Source: CAIWHR01 sp963823215
Lineage (GTDB): Bacteria; Pseudomonadota; Gammaproteobacteria; Burkholderiales; Casimicrobiaceae
Reading direction: 5' to 3'
Assembly: GCA_963823215.1 (NCBI GenBank)
Contig: CAWGKT010000012.1
Location: 1,006,393 to 1,070,392 of the forward strand
DNA length: 64,000 nt
Below the pieces are notes generated by a model. The model saw nothing but the letters and a program-made list of their open reading frames with translations. It was not told the origin of the DNA and searched no databases. Each line of letters starts with the position of its first letter. Position 1 is the first letter of the stretch. Of the stretch, positions 9,357-17,593 are shown one piece after another. The position numbers were made by a program, and so were the translations under genes.

Positions 9357-10820
9357 ATGACAGCTCCGTTTTCCCGTACCAGGATTGCTGCAGCGCTAGC
9401 CGGCGTCACTCTGGCCCTTGCGGGAGGACAGGCGCTCGGCTCCGCCTTCGCGCTGGCCGAGCAGAACGTGATGGGGCTTGGCAACGCCTTTGCCGGCGCC
9501 GCCGCCACCGCCGAGGACGCGAACACCGTGTGGCACAACCCCGCGGGTCTCGCGCGGCTCTATTTCCCGCAGGTCGAGACCGCGATCCACGTGGTCATCC
9601 CGTCGGCCAAGTTCCAGAACGCGAACTCGCAGAACGCATTCCTGCAGCCGTTGGGCGGCACGGGCGGCGACGCCGGCGGCGCCGCGTTCGTGCCGAACCT
9701 CTACGGATCGATGGCCCTCACCGATCGCATCCACGTCGGGATCGGCGTCAACGCGCCGTTCGGGCTCAAGACGGAATACGACGACGGCTGGCTCGGCCGC
9801 TATCAGGCGCTCAAGTCCGAAGTCAAGACGATCAACGTCAACCCGGCGGTTTCCTGGAAGGTGACCGACCAGTTCTGGCTCGGCGCCGGCGCGAACTATC
9901 AGCATTTCGAGGCGACGCTCACCAACAACACCAACTACTCGGCGTTACTGGCGCAGGGCTACGGTCAGCTCGCCGCGGCCGGCCAGATTAGTCCGGCGGA
10001 TGCGGGGGCATTGAGTGTCGCAACGGCAGGTCTGGATACTTTCACCAAGGTCACCGGCGACGACTCCGCATGGGGATGGAACGTCGGCGCGATGCTGAGC
10101 TTCAACGGCGATGCCAACAACGACCCCGGGGCGGGAAGAATCGGCATCGCCTATCGGTCGAAGATCAAGTACAACGTCGTCGGCAGCGTCAACTTCACCA
10201 ATCCGACGCCGCCGACGCTGACTGGACCGCTCGCTCCGCTCAACCCCGTCGTGGGCTTGGTCAGCGCCGGGGCCAATCAGACGCGACTCTTCAACAGCGG
10301 AGTAACCCTCGACGTCAAGCTGCCGGACATGGCGTCGCTTTCGTATTATCACAAGATCGACAGCAAGTGGGACTTCCTGGCCGACGTCACGTGGACCGGC
10401 TGGAGCAGCATCCAGGAACTGCGGATTTTGCGCACGAGCGGCAGTGTGCTTCAAGTGTTGCCGCAGAACTTCGAGGACACGTGGCGCTACTCCGCGGGGG
10501 TCAACTACCAATACGATGAAAAGACCGTATTGCGGGCGGGCATCGCCTATGATCAGTCGCCGGTGAACAACGTCGACCGTGGGCCGCGTCTGCCGGACAA
10601 CGACCGCACGTGGCTGACTATCGGGGGCCGCTACAAGTACTCGTCCGCGCTCAACTTCGATGTCGCCGCCGGTTACATCTTCGTCAAGGATCCCTCGATC
10701 AACAGTACTGCGGGCGTCCTTGGCCTGCCGCCCAGCATTGCTGCCACCGGACTCGTCAACGGCGAATACAGCAACCACGTCATCATCGTGTCCGGCCAGT
10801 TCAACTACCGGTGGAAGTAG
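9357..10820 (+). CDS. FadL-family outer-membrane transport protein
   Basis: An outer-membrane beta-barrel of the FadL/TodX family, expected to bring long-chain fatty acids or other hydrophobic compounds into the periplasm. It has 487 residues. A signal peptide ends near ALG-SAF, followed by the family's N-terminal plug region (ALAEQNVMGLGNAFAG) and the NPAGL motif at about residues 61-65. Many alternating hydrophobic strands follow and the protein ends in aromatic FNYRWK, typical of barrel assembly signals. The ATG at 9357 follows GAGGAGA. It is probably its own transcription unit, since terminators lie on both sides. The neighbouring fad genes support a fatty-acid substrate. Confidence 0.9.
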   Translation: MTAPFSRTRIAAALAGVTLALAGGQALGSAFALAEQNVMGLGNAFAGAAATAEDANTVWHNPAGLARLYFPQVETAIHVVIPSAKFQNANSQNAFLQPLGGTGGDAGGAAFVPNLYGSMALTDRIHVGIGVNAPFGLKTEYDDGWLGRYQALKSEVKTINVNPAVSWKVTDQFWLGAGANYQHFEATLTNNTNYSALLAQGYGQLAAAGQISPADAGALSVATAGLDTFTKVTGDDSAWGWNVGAMLSFNGDANNDPGAGRIGIAYRSKIKYNVVGSVNFTNPTPPTLTGPLAPLNPVVGLVSAGANQTRLFNSGVTLDVKLPDMASLSYYHKIDSKWDFLADVTWTGWSSIQELRILRTSGSVLQVLPQNFEDTWRYSAGVNYQYDEKTVLRAGIAYDQSPVNNVDRGPRLPDNDRTWLTIGGRYKYSSALNFDVAAGYIFVKDPSINSTAGVLGLPPSIAATGLVNGEYSNHVIIVSGQFNYRWK

Positions 10821-10869
10821 GCCGCGCGTACGTCTTTTCGCGCTACTCCATCGTACATTCGCGGCTGCA

Positions 10870-10904
10870 ACCGGGCTGCCCGTTCCGCGGGCGGCCCGGT
10901 TTTC
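10870..10904 (+). terminator. Rho-independent terminator after the fadL-like gene
   Basis: A 13-base-pair stem, ACCGGGCTGCCCG against CGGGCGGCCCGGT with one G-T wobble and a five-base loop, is followed by a short T run. Confidence 0.8.
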
Positions 10905-10961
10905 GCTGAGGGGGCGCCCGCACATTGCTTCGGTCCCCGACGTTTCCAACAGGAGGACAGA

Positions 10962-11522
10962 ATGATTCGCAAGCTATTGGTCGTGAGTATCGCGACTCTC
11001 TTCGCCGCGACGGCATTCGCCGCCGATATCGGCGGCGTCAAGCTCGCCGAGAAGGTCACGGTCGGCGGGCAGGAACTCGTGCTGAACGGCGGTGCGGTCC
11101 GCACCAGGGCCATTTTCAAAGTGTACGTCGGCAGCCTGTACCTGCCGATGAAGGCGGGCGATCTCGCCGGCGTACTGGCCAAGGGCCCGCGGCGCATCCA
11201 GATGAACCTATTGCGCGACCTTTCCGCCGACCAGCTCGTCGATGCGCTGAATGACGGGATGAAGGACAACAGCACCGCCGCCGAGATGGCGGCGTTGAAG
11301 GCGCAGCAGGACCAGCTCACGTCCATCATGAAGGCATTCGGCGAGGCGAAGGAGGGCAACGTCGTCACGCTCGATTTCGTCGACGGCGCGACCGTGGTGG
11401 GCTTCAATGGCGCCGCGAAGGGGACAATTCCCGGCGAGCCGTTCAACAGGGCGCTGACGAAGATCTGGCTCGGCGACAAACCCGTGCAGGCCGACCTCAA
11501 GAAGGCGATGCTGGGCGGCTGA
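10962..11522 (+). CDS. Secreted chalcone-isomerase-like protein
   Basis: A 186-residue protein with a clear signal peptide (MIRKLLVVSIATLFAATAFA, cleaved after AFA). The mature part resembles the bacterial chalcone-isomerase-like domain: GVKLAEKVTVGGQELVLNG, then KVYVGSLYLP and a GTIPGEPFNRALTKIWLGD stretch near the end. Plant chalcone isomerase cyclises chalcones, but the bacterial secreted members have no established reaction and may bind fatty acids. The nearness of the fadL-like gene fits a lipid-related periplasmic role; that is inference. AGGAGG precedes the ATG at 10962. Confidence 0.8.
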   Translation: MIRKLLVVSIATLFAATAFAADIGGVKLAEKVTVGGQELVLNGGAVRTRAIFKVYVGSLYLPMKAGDLAGVLAKGPRRIQMNLLRDLSADQLVDALNDGMKDNSTAAEMAALKAQQDQLTSIMKAFGEAKEGNVVTLDFVDGATVVGFNGAAKGTIPGEPFNRALTKIWLGDKPVQADLKKAMLGG

Positions 11523-11601
11523 TTCCATTGGCAGGTCCCCGGGCCTGCGGCACGGCTTGGCTGGCACTGAAATTCGCCGGAATTTGGACTACGCTCTGCC
11601 C

Positions 11602-12615
11602 ATGCCAGACTTCTGGCCCTCCTGTGGCTACCGCCTGCTGACGGCAAACGCCGAAGGCCGGCTCCTGTTCACCGACGATTTCCTGCGCGCGCTGCTGCTG
11701 CGCCCGGAACTGGCGCCGATTCCCGACTCCTGCGCGGCGGAACTAGTGCTGCACGAGAGACTGCTCGCGGTGCCGTGCGCGGCGGTCGCGGAATCCGACG
11801 TCGCGCCGATCGCCGACGCCGATGCGCGCGAAAACTACGCCGTCTGGTTGCGTTTCCGGCAGCGGCTCATGGACGCACCTTCGCTCGAAGCGACCTATGT
11901 GGCGCTCTTCCGCGACGGCGTCGACGTGGCCCCTGTGCTCGTGCATCAGCTGACGGCGATCCTGCTGCGGCACATACTCGGCGCCGGCGCCGATCCGATC
12001 GAGGCGCGCGCCGCCGAGATGCTGTTCCGCCCGCAGAAGATCGCGGTGACCGACGACGGCGCGGTGATGGCCGCCGACCTGACCACGGTCGAGCTTCTCG
12101 CCACGACCGGTGGTTTCGGCAGCCTGGGCGAGCTGCTGCAGCAGAACCGCACGCCGATGCGCACGATCGATCTCGATACGCTGGACGCGGCAAACGCCGC
12201 GGCTTACTGGGAACGCGACGAGCGGCACGATCTGGCGGTCAGCCTGAACCGGGGTCGCCCGGCGCTCGATGCGCTCTGCCGCGTGCTGGAGAAGTGGATC
12301 GCGCACTTTCACGGCGTTGCCGTAACCATCCGCCCGCAGAGCGAGATCGACGACCGGCGTTGGGTGTGGCACATCGGACTGGATGCCGAGGCGAGCGCGC
12401 TGCTGAACGACCTGTACAATCGCGCTGACGTCGACGAAACGCGGATGGGACGACTCCTGTGTCTGTTCGAGCTGACGTTCGCGGATCCCGGCGACATGCG
12501 GCCTGCGATCGCCGGACGTCCCGTCTATCTGGCGATGGCGATGGACGGCGACGGGCAGTTGAAACTCAAGCCGCAGAACCTGCTGCTCAACCTGCCGCTT
12601 GCGAGGCCGCAATGA
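11602..12615 (+). CDS. Uncharacterised betaproteobacterial protein (DUF6352-like)
   Basis: A 337-residue soluble protein with no signal peptide or membrane segment. The N-terminus MPDFWPSCGYRLL resembles the DUF6352 family, conserved in Burkholderiales with no known function; I make the family call from memory. No catalytic motif is evident, and the middle is rich in helices with many acidic residues. The ATG at 11602 is chosen because the family begins MPDFWPSCGY; an in-frame ATG 45 bp upstream is less likely. Its stop overlaps the next gene's start by ATGA, so the two are probably translated together. Confidence 0.75.
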   Translation: MPDFWPSCGYRLLTANAEGRLLFTDDFLRALLLRPELAPIPDSCAAELVLHERLLAVPCAAVAESDVAPIADADARENYAVWLRFRQRLMDAPSLEATYVALFRDGVDVAPVLVHQLTAILLRHILGAGADPIEARAAEMLFRPQKIAVTDDGAVMAADLTTVELLATTGGFGSLGELLQQNRTPMRTIDLDTLDAANAAAYWERDERHDLAVSLNRGRPALDALCRVLEKWIAHFHGVAVTIRPQSEIDDRRWVWHIGLDAEASALLNDLYNRADVDETRMGRLLCLFELTFADPGDMRPAIAGRPVYLAMAMDGDGQLKLKPQNLLLNLPLARPQ

Positions 12616-13220
12616 AGCCCGGCGACAAGGCGGCGACGAAACCCACGGTGATTTCCGACATGAGACTTTTTTCGTTCCTGGTTGCGGTGCTGTTCGCGAC
12701 GTCTGCGGCTGCACAATATGTACCCGCGCCCGGACCGGGGGCGCCGGAGCCCAATGCCCCGACCAAGGTGGACGCCACGCTGGAGTCCCTGGCGTGGCTC
12801 GAGGGCTGCTGGCGCGGCGAGGTCAACCAGCGCGAGTATCGCGAGCACTGGATGCCGTTGCGCGGTGAATTGCTTATCGGCGTGAGCCAGACGGTCATGC
12901 AGGGCAAGACGCAGGGCTACGAATACCTGCGTCTCGAGTCACGGGCCGACGGCGTCCATTACGTCGCCACGCCATCGGGAAAGGCCGAGTCCGCGTTCCG
13001 GCTCCAGGAGCAGACGGTGGACAAGACGGGGGACCGAAACGACACGATCTTCACGTTCGCCAATACCCGGCCGGAATTTCCGCAGCGGATTGTCTATCGT
13101 CGCGCGTCGGAGGGTTGGCTGTATGCGACGGTGGAGGGGAAGCTCGGCGGTGCGGACCGCCAGGTCACCTATCCGTTGCGCCGGGCCGATTGCGAATCGG
13201 GCGAATTCATCCTGCGTTGA
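12612..13220 (+). CDS. Secreted DUF6265-like protein
   Basis: A protein of about 202 residues (or 186 if started at ATG 12660) with a signal peptide, MRLFSFLVAVLFATSAAAQ, and a mature domain containing LAWLEGCWRGE. That motif is typical of DUF6265 proteins, small secreted beta-rich proteins without a known function. The ATG at 12612 overlaps the upstream stop by four bases and has GAGG before it. The ATG at 12660 would give a conventional signal-peptide start. The 3' end overlaps the convergent rnhA gene by 14 bp. Confidence 0.75.
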   Translation: MKPGDKAATKPTVISDMRLFSFLVAVLFATSAAAQYVPAPGPGAPEPNAPTKVDATLESLAWLEGCWRGEVNQREYREHWMPLRGELLIGVSQTVMQGKTQGYEYLRLESRADGVHYVATPSGKAESAFRLQEQTVDKTGDRNDTIFTFANTRPEFPQRIVYRRASEGWLYATVEGKLGGADRQVTYPLRRADCESGEFILR

Positions 13221-13641
13221 CGCCACGGTTGGCCAACGCGTCTGCACGATCGTTGCCCGGATGGCCGTTGTGGCCCTTGACCCAGTGCCACTCCACGGAG
13301 TGCTTTGCGGCGAGCGCATCGAGTTCCCGCCAGAGCTCGGCGTTCTTGACCGGCTTGCGGTCCGCGGTCTTCCAGCCGTTCTTCTTCCACGCGTGGATCC
13401 AGGTCTGGATCCCGTTCTTCACGTACTGTGAATCGGTATAGATTGCCACCGCGCACTCGCGCTTGAGTGATTCGAGCGCGCGGATGACCGCGGTGAGCTC
13501 CATGCGGTTGTTCGTGGTCGCCGGCGCGCCGCCGCAGAGCTCCTTTTCCCGGTCGCGAAAGACGAGCAGCGCTCCCCAGCCGCCGGGGCCGGGGTTTCCC
13601 TTGCACGCGCCGTCGGTGTAGATCGTGACCAGGTCCCTCAT
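13207..13641 (-). CDS. rnhA: Ribonuclease HI
   Basis: Degrades the RNA strand of RNA-DNA hybrids, for example Okazaki primers and R-loops. The 144-residue protein is the usual length. The active-site acidic residues are all visible: Asp in IYTDGACKGNPGPGGWG, Glu in NNRMELTAVIRAL, Asp in IYTDSQYVKNGI, and Asp in GHPGNDRADALA. The start is the ATG at 13641 giving MRDLVTIYTDG. It lies downstream of the methyltransferase gene on the same strand, a gene pair conserved in betaproteobacteria. Confidence 0.95.
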   Translation of the reverse strand: MRDLVTIYTDGACKGNPGPGGWGALLVFRDREKELCGGAPATTNNRMELTAVIRALESLKRECAVAIYTDSQYVKNGIQTWIHAWKKNGWKTADRKPVKNAELWRELDALAAKHSVEWHWVKGHNGHPGNDRADALANRGVNAG

Positions 13642-13694
13642 TTGCGCCCGCCGACCGGACTCCCGATCATCGAACGCATGGGTGTCGGGCACGC

Positions 13695-14441
13695 TCATCC
13701 GCCCCGCTCGATGCATTGCCGCGCCTGGCGGGGCGCGGTGGCGAGACCGTTCTTGCGGCGTTCCCACGCAGGGGTCAGGATGCGCATGCCGAGGACCTTC
13801 TTGGTCGCCCGCAGGTAATACACCCCGCCGCCGATGGGCCACCAGCGGTCGCCCGCTGCCTCGAAGAAACCGCATCGCGCGCGCCACTTTTCGCTGTCGA
13901 ACGGCGGCACGTAACAGTCCAGGCCTCCGCCCGCCACTTCGAACCCCAGCAGCGCGAGCCAGTCCTTCAGCCGGTACAGAGCGATGAAGCTGCCGTTCCA
14001 CGGCGCCGTCTGGCCGCGACCGAAATAGCGCTTGGCGCCGAACAGGCTGAACGGATTGAAGCCGGAGATCACGATCTGCCCCTCGGGTCGCGTCGCGCGG
14101 TAGACCTCGCGCAGCAGCTGGTGCGGATCGCTTGCGAACTCGAGCGCGTGCGGCAGCACGATCAGGTCGAGCGCGTTGTCGGGGAAAGGCAGCCAGTTCG
14201 GATCCGCGAGCAGCTGCGCGGGCGGGCCGAGGTCGACCGTCCAGTGCGAGGCGACTCTGCTCTGCGCGAGGAACGGGCAGCCCGGCAATCCGATCTGAAT
14301 CGCCTGAAAGCCGAAGATGTCAGTGACCGTCCGATCGAACCAGGCTTGCTCCCGGGCGAGGAGATACTGTCCCAGCGGCGTTCTCAACCAGTCGGCGAGC
14401 GTCGTTGACAGGCAACCCGCTGCTCCGGAAGAAGCGTCCAT
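13695..14441 (-). CDS. Class I SAM-dependent methyltransferase
   Basis: A 248-residue methyltransferase of the class I fold. The stretch LPFPDNALDLIVLPHALEF is the motif where this family positions the SAM-binding loop and reads the target side, followed by LREVYRATRPEGQIVISGFN. The glycine-rich motif I is not well preserved. The substrate is unknown; a gene at this position between gloB and rnhA is conserved in betaproteobacteria. The ATG at 14441 is favoured; an in-frame ATG at 14477 would add 12 residues. The 14441 start shares two bases with the divergent gloB start. Confidence 0.82.
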   Translation of the reverse strand: MDASSGAAGCLSTTLADWLRTPLGQYLLAREQAWFDRTVTDIFGFQAIQIGLPGCPFLAQSRVASHWTVDLGPPAQLLADPNWLPFPDNALDLIVLPHALEFASDPHQLLREVYRATRPEGQIVISGFNPFSLFGAKRYFGRGQTAPWNGSFIALYRLKDWLALLGFEVAGGGLDCYVPPFDSEKWRARCGFFEAAGDRWWPIGGGVYYLRATKKVLGMRILTPAWERRKNGLATAPRQARQCIERGG

Positions 14442-15219
14442 GCCGGCGATTATCCCCATCCCCGCGTTCAGCGACAACTACATATGGCTCGTGCGCGAGG
14501 GTCGCCATGCCGCGGTCGTCGATCCCGGCGAGGCAGCGCCGGTGCTCGCGTATCTCGAGAGTGAGGGGCTAGCGCTGTCGGCGATCGTCACCACGCACCA
14601 CCATGGCGATCACGTCGGCGGCAACGCGGCGTTGCTCGCGCGCTTTCCTGTCCCGGCGTTCGGACCCGCGCGCGAGACGATCCCGGGGCGCACGCATGCG
14701 CTCACGGAGGGCGACGAGATCACCGTGCCGGGAGTGGGCTGGGCGCTACGGGTGCTTGACATCCCGGGCCACACGGCGGGACACATCGGGTACGTCGGAA
14801 GCGACGCGCAGACGGGGGTCGCGTTCGTCGGCGACACTCTGTTCGCCGGCGGCTGCGGAAGGCTGTTCGAGGGCACGCCGGCGCAGATGGCGGACTCGCT
14901 CGGGAAACTCGCCACCCTTCCAGGATGCACGCGTGTCTACTGTGCGCACGAGTACACCCTGGCGAACCTGCGCTTCGCGCTCGCCGTCGAGCCCGGGAAT
15001 GCCGCGCTGCAGGCGCGTCTGCGGCGCGACCAGGCCAAGCGCGACCGCGGGCTGCCGACAGTTCCGTCGACGATCGCCGAGGAACGCGCGACGAACCCGT
15101 TTCTGCGCGCCGACGAGCCCGACGTTTTCGCCGCCGCCCAAGCCCGCGCGGGACGCCGACTGACGGACGCCGTCGACGCGTTTGCCGTCATACGCGAATG
15201 GAAGAACGGATTTCGCTGA
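14440..15219 (+). CDS. gloB: Hydroxyacylglutathione hydrolase (glyoxalase II)
   Basis: Hydrolyses S-lactoylglutathione to lactate and glutathione, the second step of methylglyoxal detoxification. It has 259 residues. The metallo-beta-lactamase motif THHHGDHVGGN lies near residues 52-62, with further metal-ligand histidines in DIPGHTAGHIGY and YCAHEYTLANL. The start MPAIIPIPAFSDNYIW is the typical family N-terminus. GGAAGAAG precedes the ATG at 14440. Confidence 0.95.
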   Translation: MPAIIPIPAFSDNYIWLVREGRHAAVVDPGEAAPVLAYLESEGLALSAIVTTHHHGDHVGGNAALLARFPVPAFGPARETIPGRTHALTEGDEITVPGVGWALRVLDIPGHTAGHIGYVGSDAQTGVAFVGDTLFAGGCGRLFEGTPAQMADSLGKLATLPGCTRVYCAHEYTLANLRFALAVEPGNAALQARLRRDQAKRDRGLPTVPSTIAEERATNPFLRADEPDVFAAAQARAGRRLTDAVDAFAVIREWKNGFR

Positions 15220-15232
15220 CGCGCCGCCCGGG

Positions 15233-15261
15233 TTGACGCTTGGGCGCGGGGCGCCTACCAT
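15233..15261 (+). promoter_or_regulatory. Sigma-70-like promoter for mltD
   Basis: TTGACG at 15233-15238 and TACCAT at 15256-15261 are separated by exactly 17 bases, about 35 bp before the mltD start. This predicts a short 5' untranslated region. Confidence 0.6.
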
Positions 15262-15294
15262 CGCCGCAGCCTTCCAGGCCCACGACGGATCGAA

Positions 15295-16830
15295 TTGCGT
15301 TCAAGCTTTCCCTTGCTCGTCGCCATCGCGCTCGCGGTGCTGCTTGCCGCGTGTGCGACGCCGGCCCCGCCCCCCGAGGCACCGCTTCCCGTAGCGGCAG
15401 TGCCGGCGGCGCTGCCCGAACCTGCTGTCGCCGTGCCCCCCGTCATCGCCACCGCTGCCCCTGCTGTCGCTGCGCCCGCCGAGCTCGAGCCGCTGCCACC
15501 ACCCGCCGAGGATCTCTGGGCGCGCATCCGCCGCGGCTTCGCGCTGCCGGACATCGACGATGCCCTCGTCGCCAAATGGGAGCAGTGGTATGCGTCGCGG
15601 CCTGACTACGTCGCGCGCATGATCGATCGCAGCCGGCGGTACCTGTACTACATCGTCGTCGAGGTGGAAGAACGCGGAATGCCGCTGGAGATCGCGCTCC
15701 TGCCGATGGTCGAGAGCGCGTTCAACCCGAATGCGGTGTCGGTGGCCCGGGCGTCCGGGATCTGGCAGTTCATGCCGGCGACCGGCAAGCACTACGGGCT
15801 CAAGCAGAATTTCTGGTTCGATTCCCGGCGCGACGTTGTCGCCGCGACCGAAGGCGCGCTCACCTACCTGCAGAAGCTCCACGGCGACTTTAGCGACTGG
15901 CAGCTCGCGCTTGCCGGCTACAACTGGGGTGAAGGCAACGTTGCCCGGGCCATCGCCAAGAACCAGAAGATGGGCCTCCCGACCGACTATGCCGATCTCA
16001 AGATGCCGGACGAGACGCGCAATTACCTGCCCAAGCTGCAGGCGCTCAAGAACATCGTCCGCGACCCCGAGAAATTCGGGCTCGATATTGACGATATCCC
16101 GGATGCGCCATATTTCGCCGTGGTCACGATGGCGCGAAAGATCGACGTGAAAATGGCGGCCAGGCTGGCCGAGATGTCCGTCGACGAATTCCAGTACCTC
16201 AATCCGCAGCACAATCGGCCGGTCATCGCCGGCGCGGATGAGTACACAATCCTCCTTCCGATCGACAAGGCGGAATTGTTCGCGGCCAAACTGGAGCTGA
16301 CGGACCAGCCACTGGTGTCGTGGCAGGCCTACCGGATGCGCAACGGCGAAACGCTGGCTCAGGTCGCGGCCAGGTTCGGTCTGGAGGTCGATGTATTGCG
16401 GGCGGTCAACGGCATCGGCGCGAAGGCGAAGGTTCCGGCGGGCCATGCGCTGCTCGTCCCGACGCAGGGTCCCGCCGAGGCGGCCACGGCGACGCTGTCG
16501 CAGGCCGTGTTCACTACGGTTCCGCAGGGCCGCACGTTCTACTATCGGGTGAACCGCGGCGACACGCTCAATGGCATCGCCGCCCGCTACGCGGTGGCTC
16601 CCGCGGACCTGCGGCGCTGGAACGGGCTCGGCCAGAACCAGAGTACCGTTGCTGCCGGGAAGACGTTGCGCATCACGAGCGACCTCGCGCCGGCCGCGAG
16701 CAAGGGCAAGCGCGCGGGCGGATCCAGAGCTTCGAAGGCCGCGGCCAGGACCAAGGGTCCTGCGGCGAAACCGGCCGTCATGCGGAAGGATGCTCCGGTC
16801 GCCAAGGCGCGGGTAGCGCCGGGCGGCTGA
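15295..16830 (+). CDS. mltD: Membrane-bound lytic murein transglycosylase D
   Basis: Cleaves peptidoglycan glycan strands, forming anhydromuropeptides, and is anchored to the outer membrane as a lipoprotein. It has 511 residues. The signal peptide ends in a lipobox, LLAAC, near residue 20, followed by an Ala/Pro-rich linker. An SLT domain follows with the catalytic Glu in MVESAFNP near residue 140, then GIWQFMPATGKHYGL and ALAGYNWGEGNV. Two LysM repeats lie near residues 346-375 and 417-445 (YRVNRGDTLNGIAARY), and the tail is Lys/Ala-rich. The start is a TTG at 15295, the only one that yields a compact lipoprotein signal. Confidence 0.92.
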   Translation: MRSSFPLLVAIALAVLLAACATPAPPPEAPLPVAAVPAALPEPAVAVPPVIATAAPAVAAPAELEPLPPPAEDLWARIRRGFALPDIDDALVAKWEQWYASRPDYVARMIDRSRRYLYYIVVEVEERGMPLEIALLPMVESAFNPNAVSVARASGIWQFMPATGKHYGLKQNFWFDSRRDVVAATEGALTYLQKLHGDFSDWQLALAGYNWGEGNVARAIAKNQKMGLPTDYADLKMPDETRNYLPKLQALKNIVRDPEKFGLDIDDIPDAPYFAVVTMARKIDVKMAARLAEMSVDEFQYLNPQHNRPVIAGADEYTILLPIDKAELFAAKLELTDQPLVSWQAYRMRNGETLAQVAARFGLEVDVLRAVNGIGAKAKVPAGHALLVPTQGPAEAATATLSQAVFTTVPQGRTFYYRVNRGDTLNGIAARYAVAPADLRRWNGLGQNQSTVAAGKTLRITSDLAPAASKGKRAGGSRASKAAARTKGPAAKPAVMRKDAPVAKARVAPGG

Positions 16831-16880
16831 CGTCCCACGGGCGCGCCGGGCTTCGCCGGGCCCGAGCGGACGCGCCAATG

Positions 16881-16910
16881 AAAACAGGCGACGCATCGCG
16901 CGTCGCCTGT
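16881..16910 (-). terminator. Rho-independent terminator of the H1-like gene
   Basis: A perfect 11-base-pair stem, ACAGGCGACGC/GCGTCGCCTGT with a five-base loop, is followed on the minus strand by TTTTCATT. It lies about 50 bp past the stop of the H1-like gene. Confidence 0.8.
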
Positions 16911-16958
16911 CCGGTGGATCGCCGCCAATCGGCGGGCGAACCTGCTGCCGCGGAAGTC

Positions 16959-17342
16959 CTACTTCTTTGCGGCCTTCTTCTTGGTCGCCTTCTTCTTGGG
17001 GGCGGCCTTCTTCTTCTTGGTCGCTTTCTTCGCGGCCTTCTTCTTGGGGGCGGCCTTCTTTGCGGCCTTCTTCTTCGTCGTCTTCTTCGCGGCCTTCTTC
17101 TTCGTCGTCTTCTTCGCGGCCTTCTTCTTCGTCGTCTTCTTCGCGGCCTTCTTCTTCGTCGTCTTCTTTGCCGCCTTCTTCTTGGGGGCGGCCTTCTTCT
17201 TCGTGGTCGCCTTCTTCGCCGCCTTCTTCTTCGGCGCCGCCTTCTTCTTCGCTACCTTCTTCTTGGTCGCTTTCTTCTTGGTCGCTTTCTTGGGCGCCGG
17301 GGCCGCAGCGGCCGGCGTCATCATCGACATCATGTCAGCCAT
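16959..17342 (-). CDS. Lysine/alanine-rich histone H1-like DNA-binding protein
   Basis: A 127-residue protein made almost entirely of Lys, Ala, Thr and Pro. The N-terminus MADMMSMMTPAAAAPAPKK is followed by repeated KKKAAKKTT and APKKKAAKK units to the end. Such proteins resemble eukaryotic histone H1 tails and the betaproteobacterial H1-like nucleoid proteins that bind DNA without sequence preference. Four consecutive identical 27 bp-scale KKKAAKKTT repeats make copy number likely to vary between strains. GGAG precedes the ATG at 17342. A good promoter lies at 17464-17491 and a terminator at 16881, so it is a single-gene transcript. Confidence 0.88.
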   Translation of the reverse strand: MADMMSMMTPAAAAPAPKKATKKKATKKKVAKKKAAPKKKAAKKATTKKKAAPKKKAAKKTTKKKAAKKTTKKKAAKKTTKKKAAKKTTKKKAAKKAAPKKKAAKKATKKKKAAPKKKATKKKAAKK

Positions 17343-17463
17343 TTTGCTTCTCCTGTCTGAGTTACTGTAGCTGTTATGGTGCTTCTGCTTCGGCGCAAGC
17401 GGCGCTGGGGCTGTCGGTGGAAACTGCAAGCTCTTGACAAACCCACTGCTACCTGCTGCCTGA

Positions 17464-17491
17464 ATTCTAGCCACATTTTGTTGAATTGCAA
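17464..17491 (-). promoter_or_regulatory. Sigma-70-like promoter of the H1-like gene
   Basis: On the minus strand TTGCAA (17486-17491) and TAGAAT (17464-17469) are 16 bases apart in a locally AT-rich stretch. The implied leader is about 115 nt. Confidence 0.65.
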
Positions 17492-17547
17492 GATTTCTCC
17501 GCCGATTCCTGGCGTTGCATACGCGATTGTTGCGAATTCGCACATGC

Positions 17548-17578
17548 AAAAAACCGGCATCTGCGCCTGGTCCGGCGC
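17548..17578 (-). terminator. Possible terminator downstream of lysA
   Basis: A run of six T on the minus strand follows a GC-rich segment with short self-complementary arms (GCGCC/GGCGC or CCGG/CCGG). The stem is weak, so this is a tentative call. Confidence 0.35.
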
Positions 17579-17593
17579 GTTGCGGAAATGCGA

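Noticed and set aside
16967..17437. Ser/Phe-rich plus-strand frames across the H1-like gene
   Set aside because: They are the antisense reading of AAG/GCC codon repeats. The minus-strand gene has a promoter, ribosome site and terminator.
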